Made by a program: the position numbers and the translations under genes. Of a DNA stretch of 64,000 bases, positions 22,510 through 32,832 are shown one piece after another. The stretch is from NCBI RefSeq assembly GCF_963966145.1, contig NC_091046.1:17546001-17610000 (forward strand), read 5' to 3'. Numbering within the stretch: position 1 is the stretch's first letter; each line of letters begins with the position of its first letter. The notes beneath the pieces are model-generated. The model ran no database searches. It saw only the letters and a program-made list of their open reading frames with translations, and was not told where the DNA came from. This DNA comes from Tenebrio molitor (Eukaryota > Arthropoda > Insecta > Coleoptera > Tenebrionidae).

Positions 22510-22859
22510 CTTTGTCCAGTACCTATATTTAACGCACTACATTAATCATGTAAATTATTATTAATGCAATTGAAATTAACTGCGTTATGCGTCAACTGTT
22601 TATTTATTGTATGAAAAAGTAACAATTAATTGTTGTTTTTTAATTCTCACGAATAAGAGGTTCTTTGCTGTTAGCAAATAGGTACGCATGCCAAATACAT
22701 GATTAAAATTTCAATTACCGATTCTTTTTTTCGGTATTTTGGAAAGCCGGAGCACAGCAAACACCTCCCCGATTAATCATTCTTTTCTTTTTTCTAAATA
22801 ATTTAAATTTCTTACTTTCAAAAAGTCGATTTTACACATCGTCAAATACGAAACTGTTT
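22510..22859. other. No feature recognised
   Basis: AT-rich spacer between the MITE and the P-like element. Confidence 0.5.
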
Positions 22860-23386
22860 GTTTACAACACGGCCTCCTAGATTCATAAGAGACTCGTCTC
22901 TTATCCGGCCGGCCGCATTCGTAGTTCTAGGCATTATTTTTGTTTTATAGGGTGCGCCACAATACGGGGCTTATGTGTTGTACTGGTTGCCTGCCTTGCA
23001 GGAAATTATTGTTTTATAGACGTGTTTTCAACATTTTTCAACAGTTTTAACGCACACATACATCTGACACTTTTTCAAAATCTCAAATCAAAAAATTTTT
23101 TTATGAACGGTAAATTTAATTTCAACAATTTTCTTTTTTATAATTTTTTTTTATTTGTCTGTGAGTGCAAATTACAAAAATTTACAATGACAGGAAGTTC
23201 TAATTTTTAAATAAGTGTCTCACTCACATTTTACCATGAACAGGACAATGAATTAGTGGATTGCCCGAAAGATTGAGGCCAAGATATTCTTCAAAACAAA
23301 ATTTATATTTTCCTTTGGAATGCTTGGTAGAATTTCTACTATTATTGAAATTATTGTAAATTGTATAGTTTGATAACGAGAAATTG

Positions 23387-23625
23387 GAATTTTAGATTCT
23401 TCACTTGCAATGGGTAGATTGTAAAGATTATAATAATGAAGATTTACGATAGTGTAAGTTTATCTACCTGCTAGTTACTAAAAAGGGATGCCAAATATCG
23501 GCAAAATGCAGATTGTTTGTCCCTCCTGGAATGAACTGCTCATAGCTGTAAATCTTCATTATTATCTATAATGTTTAATCTTCCCAAAACCCATTGCAAG
23601 TGAAGAAGCTAAAATTCCAATTTCT
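23387..23625. repeat. Stem-loop inside outer P-like element
   Basis: GAGAAATTGGAATTTTAGA...CTTCACTTGCAATGGG on the left pairs with CCCATTGCAAGTGAAGAAG...CCAATTTCTC on the right, and an inner pair (ATTATAATAATGAAGATTTAC and its inverse) continues the stem. It may be a small foldback insertion; its flanks were not resolved. Confidence 0.65.
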
Positions 23626-23686
23626 CATTCCCAAACTATACTAGACCCACAAATTGATCATTGGGGTAACTTAGCCTTCCTCTATC

Positions 23687-24114
23687 TTAGTAATAAATTA
23701 ATTCCAGTAAAGGGATTTTCTTTTTCGAATTTGAATCTTGTAAATGTGACAAGCAATAATCACATCCATGGACTGCCTCCGTTATTTTCATAATTAAGTA
23801 GCCACATAAAAAAGCTGTTGCCGCCGTCTCAATTTGAAAATTGGTTCTTGGCAAATAAGTAAAGGAAGACAATTTTTCTAGTTTTTCCAGAGAACTATCT
23901 TGCAAGGTGAAATATTTACATTGATCCTTAAATTTTGGAATCTTGGTAACATTTTACTACTTGCATATTCTGCGGCACTCATGATATTACCAGTATGATC
24001 TCTCAGTCCTATCTTCTATGCTGCATTTAAAGTGATATCATTGGGTAGATTATGATAAGAAATGTTAACTTTATGTCGTGAACTAATACAACATTTTTTC
24101 TTTGTTTGTGGCAT
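23687..24114 (-). pseudogene. P-like transposase remnants of the outer element (THAP start and C-terminus)
   Basis: Two pieces are visible on the minus strand. At 24114-24015 a frame starts MPQTKKKCCISS..., followed by YHNLPND and then a stop where THAP domains normally have their conserved Trp; this looks like a broken THAP DNA-binding domain. At 23905-23687, AATAFLCGYLIMKI...GCDYCLSHL resembles the C-terminal part of P transposases. The catalytic middle is missing. The real protein would bind the element ends and catalyse cut-and-paste transposition; this copy is internally deleted. Confidence 0.55.
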
Positions 24115-24257
24115 TTTTTAAAGTTTCGACTGCACTCAGTTTTTCAAATTGACAATTTATTATATAAAATGTCATTATTCATACGTATTTTTAGTTGCAT
24201 ATACTAATATATGGGTCACATTAAAGTCGTTAGATGGACATACTATACGGGGAATTT

Positions 24258-25726
24258 CATAGACAAAATAAGAACATATAGAACGCAAACTCCCTATACA
24301 TTTTTTGGGCACAAAGCGTTTACCGCCATCTCTTATCCTGGTGAGGGTGCAAAATCACAGCCTACTGGATGAGTTTACCTTTTATTTGATTTTTTTATCA
24401 TCGCAAATTTTCACAACAAATTAAAACGCCAGCAATACTTTCGATATTTTATTTTCAACCGTTTTTGATACAGTTCTGCTTCATTTTTATAAATATTATT
24501 CCTAAATGTTACCGTTCTCGTATCCTACCACTTAAAATTAAATTTTACACCTTAATGTAAATGTGGTTAAATGAATTATTTTACCAATAATTTCATCTTC
24601 AATTTTATTTTTAAGTGAACGAAAAATTAACATTAGGTACTTATGTTTGAATTACCGTTAAAATTTTGCTTTTAATATTATCGGCCGAAATTATGTTACT
24701 GAATATAATTTTGAAAATATTATGAATCTTATTAACATTTTTTACCAACTCTAAAAAACTCACTTGCCACTTTCTGCTAAATTTTAGTATACATCCAAAA
24801 ATCCTTCCAATGTTTTCATTCAATTTTTTTTATGGAAGGAAGTGCTGTTTTTTAATCCAAAAATTTTTCCAAAGTAGGTACATATGCGTAAGTGTAGGAC
24901 TGCTTCCTGCCAAAATTTTGTGTGCCCAGGATTTTTGTAAACTCCACAAGCAAGAGGTTTCTCGCAACGTGGACGACATGTTCCTCCCTCCAGATTATTA
25001 TCAAAGAGTTTGTCAAAAAAGTTATTGTTTTTGCAGTTCCCAAGTCTTCATCATTTAGGTTTGTTCTACCTGTTAGTTAAAATATATATTAGATTATTAA
25101 CAACAATGTTATTAGAAATTACCACAGTTAACTAATAGCATGATAGTTGAATTAATCATGATTATGACGACTCAAAACTTGAGTTGCATAGGACATCTTT
25201 TGGATCTTATCTGCATGTCCGTAATTTTGTGGAGGGATCTTAATTCGCCCCACGCTGAATCATAAAGATAAACCTTCACAATATGGTCCAATTTCACACT
25301 TAAAATTTCTTCGTTTACTTCCCAAACCAAATCTTTTGTTATCCGATAATTTCTAATTCCTTTAATAAGATGAGGTGTATCAAATAATGGTGTAATCTCT
25401 TGGTCTTGAAGTATTATTTTTCTTTCAATTTGTTGATTGTTTTCTATATAAATTTTGCTTGATTCTCTCAACAACAAATTTAGCAATCTTAGCAGCGGTA
25501 CTACATTATTTGTGAACGTGACACAGCCTCATTTTGAATTACAAGATAGTGACATAAAGATTGACACTGCTTTGACTGATTTTTAGATTATTGAGATTAC
25601 TTTGATTTTAAATTTTTAACTTTTTAAAACATTTGCGCCCTCTTGCGGTGTGGTGAGGGTGCGCTAAACGATTTTCCAAAAATTTATTAGGGACTTTTCA
25701 TTCTATAGTATTTTATTTTCTCTATG
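24258..25726 (-). mobile_element. P-like transposon, inner copy
   Basis: Inverted ends CATAGACAAAATAA and CATAGAGAAAATAA, with matching blocks further in (TATAGAA, TCCCTA, TTTTTGG, CGTTTA), are flanked by the perfect 8-bp duplication GGGAATTT (24250-24257 and 25727-25734). It is 1,469 bp long, shorter than a complete P element, with transposase fragments on the minus strand. It inserted into the outer P-like element. Confidence 0.85.
25172..25486 (-). pseudogene. P-like transposase fragment (LFDTPHLIKGIRN)
   Basis: A 104-codon frame holds LFDTPHLIKGIRNYRITKDL, then KLDHIVKVY and AWGELRSLHKITD. The DxPHLIKxIRN block is a hallmark of P and THAP9-type transposases and carries part of the catalytic region; W-ELRSLHKIT normally follows. 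A further Cys-rich stretch open at about 25045-24862 (minus) may be another piece. Upstream THAP and downstream C-terminal parts are absent within the inner element, so the copy is defective. Confidence 0.75.
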
Positions 25727-25931
25727 GGGAATTTTCAAAAACAGACATTTATCGAATGCGACAGGCCGGATAAGAGACGAGTCTCTTATAAATCAAGGAG
25801 GCCGTGGTTTACAAACTGAAAAACGCCGCGCTCCGTAGCTTGGCGTCGCGTCAATCGATGTCGGGCAAGCCTATTCCTATTCCTTGCGAAGTGGCCTTTC
25901 AAACGAGGTGTCACTTGGCATACCCTTATAC

Positions 25932-26190
25932 CAGGGCCCCATTCCACCAACATTTTTTGAAACTTTGCACTTTGCGCTTTTCACTTTGCCGATATTGAAA
26001 AGTGCAAACCTTTTACGTTCCACCAATATTCTTAACCACTATGCAAAAAAGTGTAAATTTTTATGTATTTGCAAAGCCAATTTACTTTTCCTTTGCAAAA
26101 TATATTGTTGTTGTTGGAACGCAAAGTTGTTTGGCAAAGTGTAAAGTGCATAGTATAAAGCTGCAAAGTCGTTGGTGGAATAGGGCCCAG
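25932..26190. mobile_element. MITE with CAGGGCCC ends
   Basis: CAGGGCCCCATTCCACCAAC at the left pairs with GTTGGTGGAATAGGGCCCAG at the right. The interior is rich in repeated GCAAAGTG/CACTTTGC motifs in both orientations. CAGGG-type ends suggest hAT, but no clear duplication was found. The three overlapping frames here are non-coding shadows. Confidence 0.75.
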
Positions 26191-26287
26191 GTCATTATAA
26201 ATGATTGTCCCATCGCAGCGCTGTTGCCGGATTCTTGTTATTATTGTAAACTTCTTTGTGATTAATTTATTTTAAATATTTACAGTA

Positions 26288-26972
26288 CAGTTGTGAACAA
26301 AATAAAGTGGAACAAGTCTTGATGCAGATTTTTCCTAAATTTTAGTTGATTACAACCGGCTCTAAATCTGATGTTTTAAATTTGACACTTGTCAAAAAAA
26401 AAAAATCAAAAACGATCATGGTCCGCATTAGCAATTTACTCAAATAGCGAATAATTTATAAAGCTGGTCCATAAGGCGGATTGCTCTCAGGTACAATATC
26501 ACCAAAAATTCCGTCTTCAATATTTTTAAAAATATTGAAAAACAATAAATAGAATTCCTGTGGCGGGACGAAGAGAGATTTCTAATTAAGAGCAAGATGC
26601 TTTATTAATCAAGACAATAAGAGAACATCTTTTTTACTCCGTTGTGGCGCTTTGGGGGAAGCCAACTTCCCATTCTGGGAAATTATTGAAGACGATTACT
26701 GCTTGAATTTTTACCATTCTATGTCCCGAAAATTAGCAGAAGTTGTTAATCGTAATGATGCAATGATAAAATATTAATTATTGTTAAGTTTCAAAATTCA
26801 TGAAGTGTTTAAGAGCAGGTGAATAAAAAACTCCCAATTTATCGTACTTAAAAATTCGAATTTAATTTTAGATTTATTCAATATATCTTAATTTCACAAT
26901 CATGTGAATATAAATGATCTCCTAGAGAAACAGTTACGAGCGAGAAAAATGTGTCCCATTTTATGTTGATCT
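26288..26972 (+). pseudogene. Tc1-like transposon remnant
   Basis: The left end CAGTTGTGAACAAAATAAAG is preceded by TA; a degenerate inverse lies near 26952-26972. At 26418 a frame begins MVRISNLL and continues as a Tc1-type helix-turn-helix (IIYKAG). At about 26680-26777 the frame EIIEDDYCLNFYHSMSRKL ... AMIKY matches the C-terminal tail of Tc1 transposases. The DDE catalytic centre is deleted, so this is a dead internal-deletion derivative. Confidence 0.65.
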
Positions 26973-27081
26973 TAATTTAATTGCAATAAAACATGATTGT
27001 GTTATTTAAACATTTTATTGAATTTCACAAAAAATGTAGCATGTAATTGAAATAAAGACACTAATCAATTATATATCAAAT

Positions 27082-27311
27082 TTAGTAATATCCATATCCT
27101 AGAGAGCCATAAGCGTAAGGAGCAGCGTAGCCATATCCTAACGAAGAATATCCTAAACCAGCATAGCCTCCATACAGTCCCGAGTAGAACTGAGGTTCAG
27201 CTTTAGGAGTGGCAAGGGCAAAAGCCACAAGAGCCAAAAATACGAACTGTAAACAAATAAACAATTAATGCTTTATAGTTTAGTAATATTTGTACTTACA
27301 AGTTTAAACAT
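27082..27311 (-). CDS. NPLP4-like secreted Gly/Tyr-rich peptide precursor A (2 exons)
   Basis: The coding exons are 27311-27300 (ATGTTTAAACTT, then donor GTAAGT) and 27246-27082 (after acceptor TTTACAG), phase 0, giving about 58 residues. The protein starts MFKLFVFLALVAFALA, a clear signal peptide, then TPKAEPQFYSGLYGG and repeated GLGY/YGYAAPYAYG motifs to GYGYY. This layout (MFKL signal, PQFY, Tyr/Gly-rich tail) matches insect neuropeptide-like precursor 4 and related small cuticle or haemolymph peptides; the physiological role is uncertain. TATAAATA at 27385-27378 (minus) and an Inr-like CAGTG at about 27353 place the start site; AATAAA lies near 27010. It is a paralogue of the divergent neighbour at 27694. 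Confidence 0.82.
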
Positions 27312-27352
27312 TTTTATGTAGGTAAGTTTCGATAGTTTGTCAGCTGCAAACA

Positions 27353-27641
27353 CTGGTTTAATTTCGGTTTAATGCAATATTTATATGAACAGAATGGGGG
27401 TGTGTCTTGTAAAATTTCACGATTCAGAACAGGAAATCACGGAACAGGCCTCCGAATGCTAATTGGGTCTACTTTTTAATTAGCATTAAACTTTGTTTAT
27501 TGATTTAAAAATGTCATTTACATGTATTTAAATACTTAAAATATAAGACTGGTATTGTTTCAACTTACCTTCTCTTTAGTGGTGGGATATACATTGTCAC
27601 ATCTCCAAAACCATATATAAAACCTCATTCAATATTGGTTC
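27353..27641. promoter_or_regulatory. Shared divergent promoter region of the peptide pair
   Basis: About 290 bp separate the inferred start sites. On the plus strand, TATATAAAA (27614-27622) is followed about 25 bp later by TTCAG (27639-27643). On the minus strand, TATAAATA (27385-27378) is followed about 30 bp later by an Inr-like CAGTG. Both follow the TATA+Inr layout of highly expressed insect secreted-protein genes. Confidence 0.6.
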
Positions 27642-27693
27642 AGCATAAAACGAGCAACTGTCATTACACAAGTAATTCAGCCAATCCGCAAAA

Positions 27694-28052
27694 ATGTTCA
27701 AACTTGTAAGTAGCATTTTAGTCATGTTATTATTAGTGTTCTTATTAGTGGAAACATAATCAAATTGTCACAGAATTTTCCGCTGCTATACGAGTATAGC
27801 CCACATATTAATTAATTAATTAAACTATGTTAAACTATTTGAAGGTACAAAATTTTATCACAATGACCTATACGAGTATGTTTGACAAATTTTCAGTTGG
27901 TACTTTTGGTTGTCCTCGCTGTCGCTCTTGCCGCCCCTAAACCTGCCCCACAATTCTATAGTGGTCTGTATGGAGCGTATGGTGGGTTAGGATATGGCTA
28001 TGGATATGCTGCTCCTTACGCTTATGGAGGATACGGGGGTTATATCCTTTAA
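27694..28052 (+). CDS. NPLP4-like secreted Gly/Tyr-rich peptide precursor B (2 exons)
   Basis: The exons are 27694-27705 (ATGTTCAAACTT, donor GTAAGT) and 27897-28052 (acceptor TTTTCAG), phase 0, about 55 residues. The signal peptide is MFKLLVLLVVLAVALA; the mature part starts APKPAPQFYSGLYGAYGG and ends in YGYGYAAPYAYGG plus GYIL. It shares intron position, signal peptide and the PQFYSGLYG and GYAAPYAYG blocks with the gene on the other strand, so the two arose by inverted duplication. AATAAA directly follows the stop (28056). It is likely secreted by epidermis or fat body; an exact role cannot be read from the sequence. Confidence 0.82.
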
Positions 28053-28262
28053 AGCAATAAATATTGACTGATTCTTTTTACTAAATAAAGACCTATTAAA
28101 CAGTTACCGATTTTTTCCTAAACCTTGTGATCTTAAAAAAATAGACAACATGTTACCTATATCTCGAGGTGGGAAATAAACTTAGGTTTCAGTGCGGTGG
28201 GTTTCAAATCACAACCCATGACAAATAATAAATAATAAAATATCTTTAAGAATAAATGGAGT
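28053..28262. other. 3' flank of peptide gene B
   Basis: AT-rich sequence with two polyadenylation-like AATAAA/AAATAAA motifs (28056 and about 28084). No other feature. Confidence 0.5.
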
Positions 28263-28440
28263 ACAATAATGGCACAACTAAAAAAAAAAAAACGATTCGG
28301 GAGTTACCTACTACAAGTTCCAGTGTGGCAAATTAGTCTTTCCAGCAGTAACACTGGCATATCTCAGACTTTAACGTTATATTACCGAATAGTAGAAGAA
28401 GTCGTTATTAACTGTGATGCTTCTATAACGAAAACTTTAA
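28263..28440 (+). repeat. Dispersed repeat, copy 1 (partner on minus strand at about 49.93-50.06 kb)
   Basis: Similar to the reverse complement of about 49930-50065: TGGCACAACTAAAAAAAA, TACTACAAGTT.CA, CACTGGCA.ATCT and AGAAGTCGTT align in order. Both copies are open in the same frame over the shared region, and the peptides correspond (AQLKK...LLQV..WQ...SS.TG.S). It may descend from a coding sequence, perhaps in a transposon; I do not recognise the family. Confidence 0.5.
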
Positions 28441-29012
28441 ACAGATGTATGTATATCAAAACGTGATTTTTGAGCGATATGTCAATGTTCTCTAAAAAAT
28501 ATTGTAAGTACACATGAGATTATTTACAATCGTCTTGGACTAATAACGAATTTTAATAACCTTGTAAATTATACCGGTTAGTCTTGTCATGATCTTGAAA
28601 ACATTGATTAATATTATATTTTATATTGTTTACTGAATTCCAAGGCAATACGACTTAAATTCATTTTTATTAACTCTTGTATGATCTTATAATATATTAA
28701 TCGACTGGTAATACAATGTTTTTCTTTTGCTTTTCTTCTTTTGTCAATTGCGTTGCAGAATTTGTTAAATTACGTTCCAATTTTTTAAATGTCAAAAACA
28801 GGGGGGTCTTGGTCACGAAAGCGACAAGGTCCTGATGACGGCGATGGGGGTTTTGCTTTCCAACGGGTTTGACTCGAAGTCAGCTGGTTCTGCAAGTTCT
28901 GAAGGGGGATCGACAAATTTTTTATAGGTGAGAGTGGAGCTCAAAGTCGTAATTTTAACATTTAATTTTTTTGTATTAAGACAATTCGCTTTTTCAAAAT
29001 GTTAAACCACCA
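28441..29012. other. No gene recognised
   Basis: AT-rich, with a GC-richer block at about 28800-28920 that reads like diverged coding sequence (RKRQGPDDGDGG in one frame) but is too short to assign. Confidence 0.35.
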
Positions 29013-29014
29013 TA

Positions 29015-29327
29015 CAGTGTGATTAGAAAAGGATGAGGACAAGTTGAATTTGGCGCCATAAATTATAGTGCGTTTCATTTTTTGCGTGTGGCAGTTTTGC
29101 TTCAGAAGCGCATCGCTGTCAAGATTTATCCATAGGTTTCCGTCAAACCAGGTTCAAAACCATTGTTTTGATTTCGTTTGTCAATTGTCACCAATTTGCA
29201 ATTCCCCAGTAGATACGCCCATGATCATACCAAGCTTTATTTTTGCTGTCAATACTTGTTACCAACATGACAAATTATTCACTAGGCGCCAAATTCAAAT
29301 TGTCCTCATTCTTTTTCAATCACACTG
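29015..29327. mobile_element. TA-flanked MITE (CAGTGTGATT ends)
   Basis: CAGTGTGATTAGAAAAGGAT at the left and the inverse ending TTCAATCACACTG at the right, with GGCGCC-containing inner arms. TA flanks at 29013-29014 and 29328-29329. 313 bp, mariner-type ends. Confidence 0.85.
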
Positions 29328-29626
29328 TACATAAAGCTTAAACATTTGGCTAAATACTGAAAATGTTATTTTGGGTTAAAAATAAAAAAGTAATCTTTTT
29401 GAAAAAGGTAACAGAACATTTTTGTGACAATTTACCCGTACTGCGAGAATATTTTTTACACAATGCTGCGTAAAAAGTCTTAGGAAAATTAAATACAGTA
29501 TAACCCTAATAGCAGGAATATAAAGTAATTTGTTTTTATTAAAAATAAATTGATTCTTTAAATAAAAGCACCGTGCAATCAACAATTATTAATTAGATCA
29601 AAGAAGCCTTTGAGGTTTTGGAGGTA

Positions 29627-30691
29627 TATGCCATTCACGATGTTTTGGCATAAGGGGAGGCCATGGAAAAAGTGCATTTAAGTTGGCAGTAAAGCTGTCT
29701 GTTGAATTAGGTTATGTTTTTCTAAGTTTGAGGTTATAAACTGCGTCATTGTCTAGTGCATTGTTGTCAGTTTTACTAGTTTGCAATAGAACAATACTCA
29801 CATATTTTTAATCCAATTTAACAAAACAGGAAACTGACTTGAACAAACTACAGAATAGTAAGGGCCGGGACCGAAAGACAAAGTGACTCCTGTCAATTTA
29901 TGCACCACTTAGATAACCCATTTATACAGTATCTTAACCAACCAATTAGTAACTTCTCAATGAATTTTTCATGTTAACCAAAACGTTCCTAGAACTAGAT
30001 TGTATAAAATCTTGTACCTACTTATTAAGCCTTACGTTATTCGAATCTTTCTGCAAAATATTTACACACCCAACAAAACTATTCAACTTCCGTAATTCAT
30101 TAGAAAATTCTGAATCATCATTACCTGCATGAAAATCCCAATCAAATTCCGAGTCAGATTCTCCTAATGAAATTATTATTAAAGGAAGAACGTTTTCAAA
30201 TGAAAGATTTCCCATTAATTTTGTCCAATCTTCCAAAATAAGTTCTTTACAATATCTACAAAAATGTTGGCAAATTTCAGGAGTACATTTCAAAATAGAC
30301 TCAAGCCACTCATTCACAACTCTATGGCGAAGTTATAATAGGTCTTACAAAACCCCTGTGCCATTTCAATTGGGTCGTTGTTTCTTCCTTCACTATCCGT
30401 GCTACATATTTATCTCGTACTCACCTACGATTCAATTTATACATAAAAAGAACTTGACTTCACTGCAACTTACTGAAAATATGTTCTGCAGTCTAATATA
30501 AACACCATCAATACGTTTTAATGTCGCTTAATTATGATTACGGTAAATTCGGCAACATGTTACGTTCATTTTGATAGGTCCGCATGTCAGGCACTTTAGT
30601 GACAGCAGAGATGACAGAAATCAAACATGTATCCAACTTTAAAAAATGAAATCATAGCCTCCCCTTATGCCAAAACATCGTGAATGGCATA
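29627..30691. mobile_element. TIR element of about 1.07 kb with one unassigned ORF
   Basis: TATGCCATTCACGATGTTTT at the left and its inverse at the right form arms of about 35 bp, followed by GGCATAAGGGGAGGC; TA flanks at 29625-29626 and 30692-30693. Inside, a 99-codon minus-strand frame (30317-30018) reads MNEWLESILKC...YCKEL.., then an acidic stretch LGESDSEFDWDF. It does not look like a known transposase. It may be a passenger or a fragment of the autonomous partner. Confidence 0.7.
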
Positions 30692-30693
30692 TA

Positions 30694-31320
30694 GGTATGT
30701 CAAATCTAGACGTTCAGATGTTCTGACTGCACGGAAGTATTTCTGGTTGCATATACCTGTATCAATTTAAATTTGGAAAATTTTACTGAAACTCGGCCAA
30801 ACAGGCAACAGCGCTGTATGTCTATTCTTCGTTATTGAAAACACTGTTACGAAAGTAAGATGAATCTTTTCTGTTCTAAAGTAAAACCCATTTTTGCGTT
30901 AAAATTTGATTCATAGTAACAGTTGTTTGACGTTTATTAGCAAAGATACGACAAATCTGACACTGTCAGTCATAGCCGCTTCTTATATCTAAGTAATTGT
31001 TGATCGCCCGTATATAAAATGTAACATCTAATTAGCGCACGTAGGTGTATTGCGGCAACTGTTAACCACTAAATATTTATGTTTCCATGAACAAAGATCA
31101 AAGTTGCTAACTAGGTAAAACAGAAAGAATCAAAAGGTAATCCTGCCACTCTTATTTTTTATCTAACCAATGATAGTAATGAATTCGACTTTACAACTAC
31201 CAAAATTCCTTCACCTCGGAGAAAATTCCTATAATAACTTCACTGTTCTTGGAGTTCTGCACTATATTTAGGTTTAAACTTTAAACATTATAAGCTGTGA
31301 AAACTATTGATTGTATGAAG
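30694..31320. other. No feature recognised
   Basis: AT-rich sequence between the TIR element and the LINE. No frame or repeat structure I can support. Confidence 0.5.
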
Positions 31321-32507
31321 AAAAGTATTGGACCTTTTTATAGAAAATTTCTTAATCGATATACTTGATAATAGTTGTTTCAGTCATATGGCTCCAATAG
31401 ATAAGGAGATATTTATTAGAAGATTACCAAAAGCTTGTAGACATCTAGCTGTAGATAAATTAAGCTCCATTATTAATAATTGTTTTTCGACCAAATCAAT
31501 CTCTTCTTTTGAGAATCTTTTGGTTTTTTCCTATAGAGATTTCAATGTAGCAGAGAAATCTGATAAGTCGTTGAATAAGCATATAAAAGAAAATCTTTCT
31601 AATTTTGAAGTACCTCAAATACGAACTGGTTATAAGAAACATACAAATTTATCATTAGCTAAGAAAGTGGAAGTAAAAGTAGCCGATTTTGACATCAAAG
31701 GAGCTATTAAATTATTGTCCTCGGATGACTCATTGGCTTCATTCAATGAAGATGTTGCTGAAGAACTCAAAAAAAAAACATCCTTCACCATCTCGCGAAC
31801 TTTTTTTCCCGGACTCTTCCAAATCAGGAGACATTTCTTTAATAGTCAATGAGCAAAACGTTCGAGAAGCTATTAATTCCTTTCCTGCCGGTTCTTCACC
31901 AGGTTTAGATGGCATGAGACTTGAGACCACAATACTTGAAAGATATTATATCTTTGTCAGCGGGTGAAGCAGGTCAGCAGGCACTAAGAGCTTTAACAAA
32001 ACTGTGCAATTTTTTATTGTCTGGTCAACTTCATAAGAAAGCTGGACGAATTAGACCGATCGCTATCAGAAACTGCGAAGATTGACCTCAAAGCTAGCCT
32101 GTTTTCAAAGTCGTTATATTGTAAATTCGTATTTATCTCCACACCAACTTGGAGTGGCAACCAAACTACGATGCGAAGCAGCAATTCATACCACACGAAC
32201 GTTTGTTAATAACGACCAAAACCGTAGCAAAGTTCTTCTTAAATTAGATTTCAAAAAAGTCTTTAACTCAGTCGAACGGGATTGTATTTTAAAAGAAGTC
32301 CAATGTCATACGCCACTTCTTTACCCTTATCTTTATCAATGCTATAGAAATCCTTCAACTTTATTTTTCGGTAATCATTTAATTCCTTCTTCTGTTGGAG
32401 TCCAGCAAGGAGATCGCTGCGGTGCAATGATTTTTAGTGTTGCCATTCAACCAATTATTTTATCTTTGGATTCTCAACTGAATATTTGGTATTTAGATGA
32501 TGGAACC

Positions 32508-32643
32508 TGTTACGTTATGTAATTTTGGAAATAAAACTGTTGTGTTATATTTCAATATAACGTTTATTGTGCCTTCACCATCTTGAACTGGTCTTGCTCA
32601 AGTCTGCAGGGGAGGTCGCCCACGTGTCATAGGCAACCAACAA
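32508..32643 (-). repeat. Gypsy 3' LTR
   Basis: Matches 36624-36759 at nearly every position. The A-rich tract on its element side (minus, about 32646-32662, A-run then GGAATT) is in the position of the polypurine tract. Confidence 0.9.
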
Positions 32644-32832
32644 TAATTCCTTTTTTTTTTAAACATTATAATCTCTCATTCAAGCTGGTCGAGATGTAAT
32701 TCGTTGAGATCTTCTCGGAACAAAACCACTATCGTTACTCTCTTGGACAGACGTGGTTTCATCACGATTTTCTACATTTACAAAGGATTTTCTACATTTA
32801 TAATAGAACTTTCAGCTCGTAAGTCAACAATT

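Larger units (their letters stand above)
22868..25806 (-). mobile_element. P-like transposon, outer copy, carrying a second P-like element
   Basis: Inverted ends begin CACGGCCTCCT and continue with ATAAGAGACTCGTCTCTTAT then CCGGCC. They are flanked by the perfect 8-bp duplication GTTTACAA (22860-22867 and 25807-25814). Eight-base duplications and THAP-type remnants on the minus strand point to the P superfamily. About half of its length is a later P-like insertion (24258-25726). A stem-loop of about 250 bp at 23387-23625 (arm CCATTGCAAGTGAAGAAG) sits inside. Confidence 0.85.

Noticed and set aside
26002..26265. Three overlapping plus frames at 25.8-26.27 kb
   Set aside because: They run across the boundary of an inverted-repeat MITE and its flank, so they are not a gene.
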